Shown here: piece by piece, positions 54,811 to 64,000 of the stretch
Position numbering within the stretch: the first letter of the stretch is position 1
Layout: the number at the start of each line of letters is the position of its first letter
DNA from: PALSA-1355 sp035496575
Lineage (GTDB): Bacteria; Planctomycetota; Planctomycetia; Pirellulales; PALSA-1355
Length of the DNA stretch: 64,000 nucleotides
Assembly (NCBI GenBank): GCA_035496575.1
Contig: DATJEN010000143.1
Coordinates: 1-64,000, forward strand
Reading direction: 5' to 3'
The notes under the pieces: generated by a model
Databases searched by the model: none
What the model was told of the DNA's origin: nothing
The model's input: only the letters and a program-made list of their open reading frames with translations
Program-made: the position numbers and the translations under genes

Positions 54811-55746
54811 TCAGCGGCGCGTGTAGTACAGCATCGCGTCGTCGATCACCCACGGCGTAGACCATTTGCCGTTGTCGCCGCTGACGACGTTGAAGAAGAA
54901 CGTGTCCAAGCTCTCGCAGCGGAAGCCGTAGGGAAACTGAGAGCTGATGTGGTCCTCGGCCGTCAGGTCCTCGAGGCCGGCGTGGCCGAAGTAGTGCACC
55001 TGGCCATCGGGCGAGAAGGACATTCCCAGGGTCCACCAGCCGGTTTCGCGAATCTTCGGACCGGCGAAGTCACCGCCGTTGGGGCCGCCTCGCAAACTGA
55101 GCGAGGCCGAATCAGGAACGCTCTTGCCATCACCCTTGTGAAAGATGATGAACATGCCGGGCCAATAAGTATCCGCCTGGTATGAGCTGCCGCCCCAGCG
55201 GCCTGGCTTTTTCTTCATGCGATGCGTCTGGCAGGCGGCCCGGAAGCCGAAGGAGGGTCCATTGCGGCGCTCCCACTCCTCCCAGGGCGGCAGGAAAACG
55301 CGCACCACGACGTTGGGCGACCAGGACACCGGAATCGAGTATCCCAATCGCGAGTTGACGTCCGCGATGAAGTCGTCCTGCTGCATGGTGCCGCTAAAAT
55401 ATCCCGGCACGCCGGTCTGGCTGGAGCGCAAGAAAAGCGCGCCGGCACTGCCGGGCAGTCCATCCGGCGGAGTTTCGATGCGGCGAATGTCGTCCGGCTG
55501 GCCGCGCATCACCCCTTCGTACCAGCGATTGTTGGCCGATTTGCCGGCCGGCAACCGCTGCTGCTTGTCGTTTTCGTCGCTGCTCTTGGGCAGGTTGAAT
55601 ACGTACTTCCAGTTTTCGTTCTCGAAGTCGTCCCCGACTTTGGCCAGCCGCTGACCGGTGCCCGGCACAATTAATTGGGCGTACACTTGCGACTTTGCGA
55701 TGACGGTGGTCGCGAGCACCAGAAGTGCAAACCGGGCCAGCCTCAT
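54811..55746 (-). CDS. exported protein of unknown function
   Basis: A 311-residue protein with a signal peptide (FALLVLATTVIAKSQVYAQ). The body is beta-rich and Trp/Gly-rich (GYFSGTMQQDDFIADVNSRL, WWTLGMSFSPDGQVHYFGH, CESLDTFFFNVVSGDNG), recalling concanavalin-like sugar-binding sandwiches, but I cannot assign a family. It is divergent from the OGT-like gene. Confidence 0.65.
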   Translation of the reverse strand: MRLARFALLVLATTVIAKSQVYAQLIVPGTGQRLAKVGDDFENENWKYVFNLPKSSDENDKQQRLPAGKSANNRWYEGVMRGQPDDIRRIETPPDGLPGSAGALFLRSSQTGVPGYFSGTMQQDDFIADVNSRLGYSIPVSWSPNVVVRVFLPPWEEWERRNGPSFGFRAACQTHRMKKKPGRWGGSSYQADTYWPGMFIIFHKGDGKSVPDSASLSLRGGPNGGDFAGPKIRETGWWTLGMSFSPDGQVHYFGHAGLEDLTAEDHISSQFPYGFRCESLDTFFFNVVSGDNGKWSTPWVIDDAMLYYTRR

Positions 55747-55963
55747 GAACCCTCTCCTGCTGAACGGCTATTAAGTCTTTTTGCCAGGCGCGCATCGGGC
55801 GACCGACACACGTCTTTTTATCGGAACCCCGCGGCGGTTCGTGTAAGCTTTTCGCGTCCCGGCGCACCGTCGTGGCCGGCGGCCGGTTTTCGATTTCGCG
55901 AACCCACGAGCGTGCCAGCATGACAGCATTCACAAGCCAGCCCACACACGCGACAATACCCAG

Positions 55964-58444
55964 ATGAGCACAGCCGATACTTTGCAAACCGCCATGCGAC
56001 TGCACCAGACTGGGCAGCTTCAGCAGGCCGAAGAACTTTATCGCCAGATCCTTTCGCTCGATCCGCGAAACTCAGACGCTTTGCACCTCTTGGGGCTGAT
56101 TGCCCATCAGATGGGCCGCTCGGACGTGGCGGTCGGCTTTATCAGCCAGGCGATCGAAATCGAGGGCTCGCAGGCCATCTACCACAACAACTTGGGCGAG
56201 GCGAACCGAGCTCTCGGCCGCCTGGCCGAAGCGCAAGCCAATTATCACCGCGCCATTTGGTTCGATCCCGCCTTTGGCGCAGCGCACTACAACCTGGCAC
56301 TCCTGCTAGGGGCCACGCAGCCGGCCGAAGCCGAGCGCCATTATCGGCAGGCCATTCACATCCAGCCGAACATGGCGCTCGCGCACAACAACTTGGGCAA
56401 CCTGCTGCGCGCGAATGGCAGATCGCGCGAGGCGATCGACTGTTTTCGCGAGGCCCTTCGCTTGAGGCCGGACTATGTCGACGCGTTAGCCAATTTGGGC
56501 GCGGCGCTCATCGATCTCTCGCGCACCGACGAAGCCATCGAGCAGCTCGAGCATGCCGTGCGGCTCGCGCCGGAATCGGCCGAGGCAAGGTTCAACTTGG
56601 GCAATGCTTACAAATCGGTTGAGAACTGGGAGGCGGCCGCGCTCAGCTATGAAGACGCCGTGCGGCTGCGGCCCGACTTCGACGAAGCCGGTTGCAATCT
56701 GGGCAATGCGTTGCGCGTTCTCGGCCAAACGGAGCGCGCCGAGGCGGAATACCTGAAAGTGCTGGCCCGCCGGCCCGATCATCTGGAAGGCCTGGTCGGA
56801 TTTGGCGCGCTGTTGCAGAGCATGGGGCGGCTCGAGGAAGCCCTGGGGTTCTACGACCGTGCCCTGCAAGTGCAACCGGATTCGGCAGCCGCACAGTATT
56901 TCCGCGGCACGGTGCTCATGTTCCGCCGCCGCCGCAACGATGCCATTCTGGCATTCACCGAAGCCATTCGCCTGCAGCCCAATTATCCGGAGGCATACGC
57001 GAACCTGGCCATAATCTACAACGATGCCAACCATCCAGATAAAGCCCTCGAATGCTGCGAACGGGGTCTGGAGCTCGGCTCGCGAAACGTGTCGCTCTAT
57101 GCGAACCGCGCGATTGCGTTGCACGCGCAGGGCCGCCCACGAGAGGCCATCGAGTCGTACCGTGCGGCGGTCGAGAGGCGGCCGAACAGCTCGGCTGAAT
57201 ACAGCAACCTGCTGTATGCGATGAACTTTCTGCCGGAATATGACGCGCAGACGTTGTTCGAAGAGCATCGTCGCTGGGCCGAAAAGCACGCCGATCCCTT
57301 GATGCCCAACGATCCTGGGCATCCGAACGACCCCAGCCCAGGCCGGCGCATTCGGGTGGGATATGTCTCGCCGCATTTTCGCGAGCATGCCGTGAATTTC
57401 TTTATCGAGCCCATCCTCGCCTCGCACGACCACGATCGGTTCGAACTCTTCTGCTACTCGAGCACGCCGACTCCGGATGGCGTCACCGCCCGGCTGCGCG
57501 GCATGGCCGACGTTTGGCGAGATACGCTTCACCTGGGCGACCCCCAGTTGGCCGAGCGGATTCGTGACGATCAGATCGATATCCTGGTCGATCTCAGCGG
57601 CCACATGGGTTGGACCCGGCTGCTGGCCTTCGCATGCAAACCGGCCCCGGTGCAGGTAACTTACCTCGGTTATCAAAACACAACCGGCATGTTGGCCATG
57701 GACTACCGGCTGACGGACGAGTGGTCCGACCCGCCTGGCGTCACCGATCGCTATTACACCGAGAAGCTGGTGCGGCTGCCGCGCGCGTTCTTCTGTTACC
57801 AGCCCTTCGAGACGCCCGACTTGAGTCCCTTGCCGGCGGCCACAAACGGCTTCGTGACCTTCGGCTCGTTCAACAACTACGCCAAGGTAATGCCCGAAAC
57901 GCTCGATGCGTGGTTCGACATCCTGTCGCGGCTTCCCGGCTCTCGCTTGCTGGTGCTGGCTTACACCGCCGGTTTTTTAGAGCACCGCTTGCGCGAGAAG
58001 GCCCGGCAACGTGGCATTTCGCCCGACCGAATCGAGTTGGCCGACAAGTGCTCGCACGACGAATACATGCGGCTCGTCGCGCGGGTGGACATCGCACTCG
58101 ATCCATTCCCTTTCAATGGTCACACGACCACCTGCGATTGCGTTTGGATGGGCGTGCCCGTCGTCATGCTGGCGGGCAATAGCTATGCGTCTCGCTTCGG
58201 GGGTAGCGTTTTGCGAAATGTGGGCCTGGAGGACCTCATTGCCGGGAGCGTCGAGGAGTACCAGAACAAGGCCGTCGAGCTGGCGGAGGATCGCATGCGC
58301 CTCGTGCACTTGCGGCAGACGCTTCGCTCGACCACGGCCGACAGCCCGCTACTCGACCACCGGGGCTTTACGCGCCACTTAGAGGCGGCCTATCGCGAGA
58401 TGTGGGAATCCTGGTGCGCCACGCAACAGCGAGCCGGCGGGTAG
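55964..58444 (+). CDS. TPR protein with O-GlcNAc-transferase-type catalytic domain
   Basis: An 826-residue cytoplasmic glycosyltransferase of the GT41 (OGT/SPINDLY) type. The first 400 residues are about eleven tetratricopeptide repeats (such as AIYHNNLGEANRALGRLAEA, PNMALAHNNLGNLLRANGRS). The catalytic half has VGYVSPHFREHAVNFFIEP (the OGT His region), DLSGHMGWTRLLAFACKPAP, FGSFNNYAKVMPETLDAW (the UDP-binding Lys) and DPFPFNGHTTTCDCVWMGVP. Bacterial members modify proteins or glycans with GlcNAc or other sugars. Donor and targets are unknown here. Confidence 0.9.
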   Translation: MSTADTLQTAMRLHQTGQLQQAEELYRQILSLDPRNSDALHLLGLIAHQMGRSDVAVGFISQAIEIEGSQAIYHNNLGEANRALGRLAEAQANYHRAIWFDPAFGAAHYNLALLLGATQPAEAERHYRQAIHIQPNMALAHNNLGNLLRANGRSREAIDCFREALRLRPDYVDALANLGAALIDLSRTDEAIEQLEHAVRLAPESAEARFNLGNAYKSVENWEAAALSYEDAVRLRPDFDEAGCNLGNALRVLGQTERAEAEYLKVLARRPDHLEGLVGFGALLQSMGRLEEALGFYDRALQVQPDSAAAQYFRGTVLMFRRRRNDAILAFTEAIRLQPNYPEAYANLAIIYNDANHPDKALECCERGLELGSRNVSLYANRAIALHAQGRPREAIESYRAAVERRPNSSAEYSNLLYAMNFLPEYDAQTLFEEHRRWAEKHADPLMPNDPGHPNDPSPGRRIRVGYVSPHFREHAVNFFIEPILASHDHDRFELFCYSSTPTPDGVTARLRGMADVWRDTLHLGDPQLAERIRDDQIDILVDLSGHMGWTRLLAFACKPAPVQVTYLGYQNTTGMLAMDYRLTDEWSDPPGVTDRYYTEKLVRLPRAFFCYQPFETPDLSPLPAATNGFVTFGSFNNYAKVMPETLDAWFDILSRLPGSRLLVLAYTAGFLEHRLREKARQRGISPDRIELADKCSHDEYMRLVARVDIALDPFPFNGHTTTCDCVWMGVPVVMLAGNSYASRFGGSVLRNVGLEDLIAGSVEEYQNKAVELAEDRMRLVHLRQTLRSTTADSPLLDHRGFTRHLEAAYREMWESWCATQQRAGG

Positions 58445-58455
58445 ACACCGGCCGA

Positions 58456-59352
58456 TTAGCGCCCGCGCACGTGCGCCGACGTGAACACGTTGTCAGGAAT
58501 ACCGACGTTCAGTTTCAGCTCGGTGTACGTGTACTCGGCCAGGATCGGCGGCTTCTGGCCCGGTCGGGCCGGCCACAAGGAAAGATCGACGCGCACCGGC
58601 ACGTGCAGCTCGTCGTCGACAAACACGTTGGCGATGTGGAACTCGAGCCCTTCTTGCTTTTGCGGATGAGTGATGCGAACGACCGAACTCGGTCGCTTAT
58701 TGATTTTCGCGCCCGCGATTCGCTCGACCTTGGTGTTCTGCCCGCTGGCGTCGATGCGCATGTCGCGCTCGAGAATCTGGATCATCTGCGCCAGGATGCG
58801 ATTGAACCCGCTTTGGGTAATCGGCACCAGGCTTTCTTCGCGGGCGGTCTCGCCGTTGGGATCGACGTTGACCACGACGTAATCAAAGTGGCGGCCGCCG
58901 TTGCGAACCTGCATCTTGCCTTCGTTCTGTCCTTCGACATACAGCACGCGGCGCCCCGCCACGTTCTTGGGCGCCTGGAAGAGCAAGAAAATGCTCATCG
59001 GCTGCAGAATGCGGTTGCCCTCGCGGATCTCCTCGCGGCCCCACATGTCGATGTATTGGAAGTCCTGCAGAATGTCGTTGATGCGCTCGCGTTTGATCAG
59101 CCGGCAGGTGAAGTCGCGCTGCGTGTCTTGCAAATAGGCTTGCTCGCGTCGCGCGTAGTCGAGCACCGAAACAAGCGGATGCTCGCGGCTCGTGTCGGCT
59201 CCGGGGGCCAGCGGCCGCCGGGCGGTAACCGGCTGACGCGACTTGGAGGCTTGCGTGGTCGTTTGCTGAGCGATCGCCAGCGGGGCGAACAGCGCTCCGA
59301 TCACGAGCGTCAAAACGAAACGAAACCCAAAACCCAGACAAGTGCGTGGCAC
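58456..59352 (-). CDS. DUF1571 exported protein
   Basis: A protein of about 298 residues with a signal peptide (FVLTLVIGALFAPLAIAQ). The DUF1571 domain (about residues 65-295) is recognised by DTQRDFTCRLIKRERIND, the IFLLFQAPKNVAGRRVLYVEG strand and FVDDELHVPVRVDLSLWPA. These proteins are common in planctomycetes, with a LolA/LolB-like lipoprotein-carrier fold suggested; the role is not established. GTG at 59352 puts the signal peptide at the N-terminus; longer starts up to 59505 are open. It converges on the OGT-like gene with an 11-base gap. Confidence 0.8.
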   Translation of the reverse strand: MPRTCLGFGFRFVLTLVIGALFAPLAIAQQTTTQASKSRQPVTARRPLAPGADTSREHPLVSVLDYARREQAYLQDTQRDFTCRLIKRERINDILQDFQYIDMWGREEIREGNRILQPMSIFLLFQAPKNVAGRRVLYVEGQNEGKMQVRNGGRHFDYVVVNVDPNGETAREESLVPITQSGFNRILAQMIQILERDMRIDASGQNTKVERIAGAKINKRPSSVVRITHPQKQEGLEFHIANVFVDDELHVPVRVDLSLWPARPGQKPPILAEYTYTELKLNVGIPDNVFTSAHVRGR

Positions 59353-59515
59353 GGTTGAAGCTCGCGCGCGTGATGAGGAAAACACGAGGAGTACGGAAAG
59401 TATTGCCCACCTCCGTGCGGAGGCAAATCGTGGGCCACATCTTAGCGGCTCGCTGTCGATTCCCGGCCGCGCCCCAGTAGCCATCCTAAGCGATACAACC
59501 CACACAACTTGCGGC

Positions 59516-62500
59516 CTACCGCGGCAATTTCTGCCTGATCAGCTCCACGTGTTCGAGATTGCTGCCGTAAAGCAAGGGCTCGGTCACGTCCGAGGTGACG
59601 CTCAGCTTGAAGAAGCCGCTGTGGTCCGAAAACGCGTCGAGCAACCATGGGCCCGGCGGGACACCCCGTCCGTTAAGAGTCACCGTGACCGAATCCCCCG
59701 CCCGCAGATATCGCGACAGAACAGGGCGCTTGTCGGCCCCGACGATTTGGATGTGAGATCCGTCGGAGCGCCCCATGGCGGTGAAGGTGAGTTGAATGCG
59801 CCCGCGAGTCAGGGGCACCAGGAAACCGCGGGTCACCTTGGACAATAGCCAGCTTGGCTCCGACCAGTCCGGCAGCTTCGAATTACGCAGCACCTGGCAT
59901 TCCGGCAACTTCGAAATAGGCTGAAAAACTCCGATCTCGTCGCTGGCCAGCCGTAGCGTCATCACGCCGGGCTGCGTCGGTTTGGCGTTATATTCCTCGC
60001 GGGCCACGTACCAGGTACTAGGCCGCGTGTAGTGAATCACCTTAGGGGTCGCTGCCGACATGGGCAGCCGCGGCACGCTAAGCAACTCTTGACCAGCGGG
60101 CGAAAGTAGCTCGAGTGCCGTCGCACGAATGTCACCACCGCTAAGCGTGGCGGCATCGATTCCGAGCTGGACGCTCGATGTTCCTTCGTTCCAGATGAGC
60201 ACCTTCGTGCCGCGTGCTGCCAGATCGTTGTGATTGTCCCACCGCGAGACCCCGCAAAAATATTGCCCGCCCTCTTCCGGCGGTGGCAATGACGTGATGT
60301 GTGCCTCTTCGAGTGCCGCGCGAAAACGATGCCACTGCAGCATGAAGTGCCCATCCCGATCGGGGCCCGGGCCGAATCCGTATAGGTTCCAACGCTTGTC
60401 GGGCGCGGGGTCATAAAACACCTCGCGCGCCGCTCGAGCAAGCGTGCCGGCATGACGGCGCAAATATTTTTCGTCTTTCGTGATGCGATACGCGGTCGCA
60501 CTCAGCGCCAGCGACCAGATGCCTTCCGTGCCCGTTCCGATGCCCTCGGCGCTTGCGACCACGTACTTGTTGAAAGCTTCGTCGGTCGGAAACAGTTCGT
60601 GGTAGCGCGAGAGCCAGGTCGGCTCCCACAGCGGGCCAGGCCGCTGCTCCATCAGCGGAATGCTCATCAGCCCGCGGCCCATCCCGCGAATGGCGGTTAA
60701 CGTTTCGGGCTTGGGCTGGTATTCGTAAGCCGTGATTGCGTGCACGAGCGTGGTGTTGATCTCGCGCCGCGACCCCTCGGTGGGGAACTTGACGTTGGCA
60801 AGCCACAGCTCGTACCCGTCCTTGGCCCAACGGTCGGCATCGACCAGCCAGGCCATGAGGAGCGCCGACGGATCCGGCCAGTGCCCGGTGAGCCCCGAGT
60901 CGGTGTCGTTGGAATCCATTCCGAAATCGCGCCCGCCCCACGGCACGAACGCCTTGCAATGCCAGAAGGCGCCCGGGTTGTGATACTTTACGCCTGGCCC
61001 GGATTGGTGCTGGCCCTTGCCATCGGCGTGGCCTCGCAGCGCGTCGTAGCGCACCTGGCCGATGCTCGCGTAGTTGTCCGTGGCGATGCGGGCCCAATTG
61101 AGCAAGTGCCGGTCGCCGTGCAGCAAAAACAACTGCCACGACGTGCTAATGTGCTGGTAGTGGTTGTTGCTCCACACGCGGTGCAGCGAGGGGCGTCCGC
61201 CCGGCACGCCGGCCGCGGCCGGGTTCATCAACTCTTCGTGGTGCGCGTTGCCGTAAATCGACCAGCCATAGTCGCCGTAGCGTTCAATCGAGCGGGCATA
61301 GCCGAGCATCCCGTCGTGAACGGCTCGCTCGACGTCGGCGAAGGATTCTCCAGCAGCGGCCAGCGGCCCCAAGGCGCCCGACTCGGCCATCCGCGCCGGG
61401 CTGGCCCGCGCGATGGGGCTTTCCGCATACAGCCGCTCGTAGGCGGCGATCTCTTTTTGCGCGGCCGCTCCACGCTTGTCTTGCGGAAGCACAAGCAAGG
61501 CAAACTCGTTGTGCATGGCGACCCCTTCCAGGTTCGCCGCGCGCGCATATTCGGCCTTGCATTCCTGCGTGTCGGTTTGTTTCTGCAAGGCCGTGAAGTA
61601 CGAGCTCGGCAAGCGCGAATCGAGAAGCTTGCCGGTCAAAAAACACTCGAACTTATAGATATTTTCCAGCTTTAGCGCCTCCGAGCCGGGCTCAGCATGA
61701 TCGCCGTGCCGCGGCCAGGCGAAGTAGCTCAACTCGTTGCTTCCGACTTTGACCTCTTTGGGGCACTTCTGCCAAATGTCTTTGGTCAAGAGCGCAAGAC
61801 TCGGACCGGCCCGCTCGGCCAGGAACCAACCGCTCGAGTATCGATGCGCTGCAATCTGCTTAAGCGCGCCATTTTCCGCCTCCGACAAAACGAGGGCTTC
61901 TTGGGCAGAGAGTTGTGCAAACCACGCGGCCGTTCCCTCTGAAAGCTTGTCCGACACTGCTTCCCCTTCGCCGCGCTTGTTGACTAGCGCACTTGCATAC
62001 CCGGTAACCTCGGGCACGGAGAACTTGAATCCCAGCTCGGCGACGGCGTGTTCGCGCATGTCGTCGGCGAAAATCGTGGCGTGATCGATCTTCAAGAGCG
62101 GCGAATCGGCGAAGGCCGAAATGCGCGTGACATAGCGACAAAAGGGAGCAACGCGCTTCTCGGCGGTTTGATACCAGCCGCTCGCGCGAATAGTGACCTG
62201 ACACGGACCCTGCTGTTCGATCACCACTTCGGCCTGATCGTCGTCAGCCGCTTGCCACAAGATTCCGCGTTCGTCGATTAGCTCTGGGCCGCCGGCCGCG
62301 TCGAGCACTTTCTGGCCGTCGCGCTCCAGCTCGACAATCCCGGCGAAGGGGCGAGCTACCCGAAAGCGCAAGACGCCGGTATCGACGCTAATCGCCTGCG
62401 GCGCGTCCTCAACTCGAAGGGGCGATGTGAGCGGCTGGGCAGCGCCCGCCGCGACTTTCGAAAGTTGATATCGGGCCGGTTTTCCACCCGAGTATTGATA

Positions 62501-62740
62501 GGCGGCATAGACATGCACCCACTTGGCCGAGTCATCCGGCCAGCGAGCGACGACTTCCACCTGCGCTCGGACGGGCTTGTCGTTTTCCAGAAGCACGAGG
62601 GCGTCGGCTGCCGTGGCCCAGCCCCGGGGGAGCGCTGCGGTGGCGTGCGTCGGCCACGACACGTCAGCCAGGTGCTGCTGAGGGTACAGAAAGAGCGGGA
62701 CGTTCCCCAGCAGGAATGCAGCTAAAACGGCCGACGGCAT
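59516..62740 (-). CDS. large exported protein resembling PcRGLX/YetA-type rhamnogalacturonan lyases
   Basis: A 1074-residue exported protein. The signal peptide (SAVLAAFLLGNVPLFLYP) is followed by an N-terminal beta barrel (about 30-115, PRGWATAADALVLLENDKPV, ARWPDDSAKWVHVYAAY), a central beta-sandwich and an alpha/alpha toroid (about 480-820: YGDYGWSIYGNAHHEELMNP, HISTSWQLFLLHGDRHLLNW, DSGLTGHWPDPSALLMAWLV). This order fits the YetA / exo-rhamnogalacturonan lyase (PL26) group. Degradation of external polysaccharide is therefore plausible. I am moderately sure of the family and unsure of the substrate. Confidence 0.65.
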   Translation of the reverse strand: MPSAVLAAFLLGNVPLFLYPQQHLADVSWPTHATAALPRGWATAADALVLLENDKPVRAQVEVVARWPDDSAKWVHVYAAYQYSGGKPARYQLSKVAAGAAQPLTSPLRVEDAPQAISVDTGVLRFRVARPFAGIVELERDGQKVLDAAGGPELIDERGILWQAADDDQAEVVIEQQGPCQVTIRASGWYQTAEKRVAPFCRYVTRISAFADSPLLKIDHATIFADDMREHAVAELGFKFSVPEVTGYASALVNKRGEGEAVSDKLSEGTAAWFAQLSAQEALVLSEAENGALKQIAAHRYSSGWFLAERAGPSLALLTKDIWQKCPKEVKVGSNELSYFAWPRHGDHAEPGSEALKLENIYKFECFLTGKLLDSRLPSSYFTALQKQTDTQECKAEYARAANLEGVAMHNEFALLVLPQDKRGAAAQKEIAAYERLYAESPIARASPARMAESGALGPLAAAGESFADVERAVHDGMLGYARSIERYGDYGWSIYGNAHHEELMNPAAAGVPGGRPSLHRVWSNNHYQHISTSWQLFLLHGDRHLLNWARIATDNYASIGQVRYDALRGHADGKGQHQSGPGVKYHNPGAFWHCKAFVPWGGRDFGMDSNDTDSGLTGHWPDPSALLMAWLVDADRWAKDGYELWLANVKFPTEGSRREINTTLVHAITAYEYQPKPETLTAIRGMGRGLMSIPLMEQRPGPLWEPTWLSRYHELFPTDEAFNKYVVASAEGIGTGTEGIWSLALSATAYRITKDEKYLRRHAGTLARAAREVFYDPAPDKRWNLYGFGPGPDRDGHFMLQWHRFRAALEEAHITSLPPPEEGGQYFCGVSRWDNHNDLAARGTKVLIWNEGTSSVQLGIDAATLSGGDIRATALELLSPAGQELLSVPRLPMSAATPKVIHYTRPSTWYVAREEYNAKPTQPGVMTLRLASDEIGVFQPISKLPECQVLRNSKLPDWSEPSWLLSKVTRGFLVPLTRGRIQLTFTAMGRSDGSHIQIVGADKRPVLSRYLRAGDSVTVTLNGRGVPPGPWLLDAFSDHSGFFKLSVTSDVTEPLLYGSNLEHVELIRQKLPR

Positions 62741-62861
62741 TCAAATCTTTCGGCAAGCGACGCGGTGATAAACCCGCAGTTCATTCTGCGCTGCGGGCGT
62801 GCCCCGGTCCAAGTGCTCCCTGGCAGATTGCGCCGGAACGCGGTTTGCATGAGCCAGGTAC

Positions 62862-64000
62862 GTGAAGTTCACGTCTTTTGTGCCGAGTCCCGCCGTGGCG
62901 ACCACCCACCGAAGCTTCAAACGATCTTCCCACGCGCGCTCCTTAGCGGAACCAACCCGCGGCGAGCCGCTGACCTCCAGGCTTGAGCTGGCGCCTGAGC
63001 TGGCCCACGAGGCTGGGCTAGTGTATTCGACGGATGACAGTCCCGGCTATCGGCGGGTCAAGCGCGGCCAAGGATTTGTCTACCTCGATGCCCACAAGCG
63101 GCAGATCAAGGATCTGGAAGTACTCCAGCGGATTCACATGCTGTGGATTCCGCCGGCCTGGACGGATGTGTGGATTTGCGCTTCGAAGCGCGGCCACTTG
63201 CAAGCGACCGGTCGCGACGCGCGGGGTCGCAAGCAATATCGCTACCATCCTGAATGGGATTGCGCCCGCGACAGCCTTAAATACGACCGCATGATCGCGT
63301 TTGCCAAAAGTCTGCCGCGCATCCGGCGGCGTCTCGCTCGGGATCTCAAGAAACCCGGCCTGCGGCGCGAGAAGGTTCTGGCGGCAATGCTGCGGCTCAT
63401 GGACCGCACCGCCATCCGTGTCGGCAACGAAGAATACGTCCGCGCGAACCACTCCTATGGACTGACAACCCTGCAAGATCGCCACGCCAAAATCGAAGGC
63501 GGCGAAATCAAACTGAGCTTCCGCGGAAAAAGCGGCAAGACGCAACACATCGAGCTCAACGATGCCAGGCTGGCCAAGATCGTTCGCGAGTGCCAAGAGC
63601 TGCCCGGACAAGAGCTGTTTCAATACCTTGCCGAGCAAGGCGACGTGTGCGACGTCACCTCGCGGGACGTGAACGAGTATTTGCGCGCGGCCGGCGGGTA
63701 TGATTTCACGGCTAAAGATTTCCGCACTTGGGTCGGGACCACGATCGCGGTCGAGGCACTCATGGAGCGCTTGGATTCGCCGACGAAGACTTCGTCCAAG
63801 CGCAATGTGAATGCTGCGCTCGACTGCGTGGCCGCTCAACTGGGCAACACCCGCGCGGTGTGCCGCAAAAGCTACGTGCACCCCGGCGTCATCGAAGCCT
63901 ACTTGCTGGGCCGATTCGAGCGCTCGAGCGACCGCCCCAAAGGATATACGGGCTTAAGCGCGATCGAAGTCACGGTGTTGGTGATGCTCGAGCGCCTCGC
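62862..64000 (+). CDS. type IB DNA topoisomerase, 3' end outside the window
   Basis: An open frame from after a stop at 62850-62852 to the window edge, encoding a poxvirus-like bacterial topoisomerase IB that relaxes supercoils through a 3'-phosphotyrosine. The N-terminal domain shows GLVYSTDDSPGYRRVKRGQG and LVLQRIHMLWIPPAW-type sequence (here EVLQRIHMLWIPPAW). The catalytic domain has Arg in DRTAIRVGNEEY, Lys in RGKSGKTQH, Arg in DFRTWVGT and the nucleophile Tyr in CRKSYVHPGVIEAY. The position of the usual vaccinia His is Asn (LGNTRAV), as I recall for bacterial members. No ATG precedes the first domain; GTG at 62862, 62880 or 62895 are candidates. Confidence 0.85.
   Translation, partial: MKFTSFVPSPAVATTHRSFKRSSHARSLAEPTRGEPLTSRLELAPELAHEAGLVYSTDDSPGYRRVKRGQGFVYLDAHKRQIKDLEVLQRIHMLWIPPAWTDVWICASKRGHLQATGRDARGRKQYRYHPEWDCARDSLKYDRMIAFAKSLPRIRRRLARDLKKPGLRREKVLAAMLRLMDRTAIRVGNEEYVRANHSYGLTTLQDRHAKIEGGEIKLSFRGKSGKTQHIELNDARLAKIVRECQELPGQELFQYLAEQGDVCDVTSRDVNEYLRAAGGYDFTAKDFRTWVGTTIAVEALMERLDSPTKTSSKRNVNAALDCVAAQLGNTRAVCRKSYVHPGVIEAYLLGRFERSSDRPKGYTGLSAIEVTVLVMLERL

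Overview
The window is about 62% GC and reads as a chromosome segment of a planctomycete, most likely in the Pirellulales (inference). Support for this includes three small secreted proteins with PEP-CTERM tails, a large exported protease with a planctomycete-style 'EPLEDR' N-terminus, a membrane-anchored eukaryotic-type Ser/Thr kinase, a DUF1571 protein, two GroEL paralogues around one GroES, and many starts with weak or no Shine-Dalgarno. I saw no tRNA or rRNA gene, CRISPR array, insertion sequence or prophage.

Layout. 1-9 kb: the end of a DUF4082 protein, a Cache-domain Ser/Thr kinase, an exported metalloprotease with fibronectin repeats, two PEP-CTERM proteins and a serine hydrolase. 9-17.4 kb: a complete minus-strand kdp potassium operon (small peptide-kdpF-A-B-C-D-E), preceded by tandem direct repeats that look like a KdpE box. 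17.4-25 kb: transporters (RND/MMPL, MFS, a PanF-like sodium symporter with its DUF997 partner) and a membrane protein. 25-31.4 kb: the chaperone block groEL2-groES-groEL1, then dnaJ-grpE-fmdB-yacG. 31.7-34.3 kb: an acetyltransferase, an M42 peptidase and a third PEP-CTERM protein. 34.5-38.9 kb: an aspartate-family cluster hom - phosphoglycerate-mutase-like (proposed homoserine kinase) - lysC. 40-47.2 kb: a PfkB sugar kinase, a HAMP-like membrane protein, cimA and valS. 47.3-64 kb: a bifunctional nuclease, a ThuA protein, an aldehyde dehydrogenase divergent from a PadR-regulated membrane protein, a diguanylate cyclase, an OGT-like TPR glycosyltransferase, DUF1571, a polysaccharide-lyase-like protein and the start of a type IB topoisomerase.

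How the genes work together. The amino-acid genes form one theme: aspartate kinase and homoserine dehydrogenase lead to threonine, and citramalate synthase gives a threonine-independent route to isoleucine. The most interesting find is in front of cimA. A near-consensus promoter is followed by a 26-codon ORF rich in Ile and Val codons, then a terminator hairpin whose 5' arm can pair instead with the sequence over the ORF's stop codon. This is the architecture of a ribosome-mediated transcription attenuator sensing branched-chain amino acids. Other regulatory finds are a candidate sigma-54 promoter in front of groEL2, a perfect palindrome overlapping the padR promoter, and the KdpE-box-like repeats. 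All are sequence readings and none has been tested.
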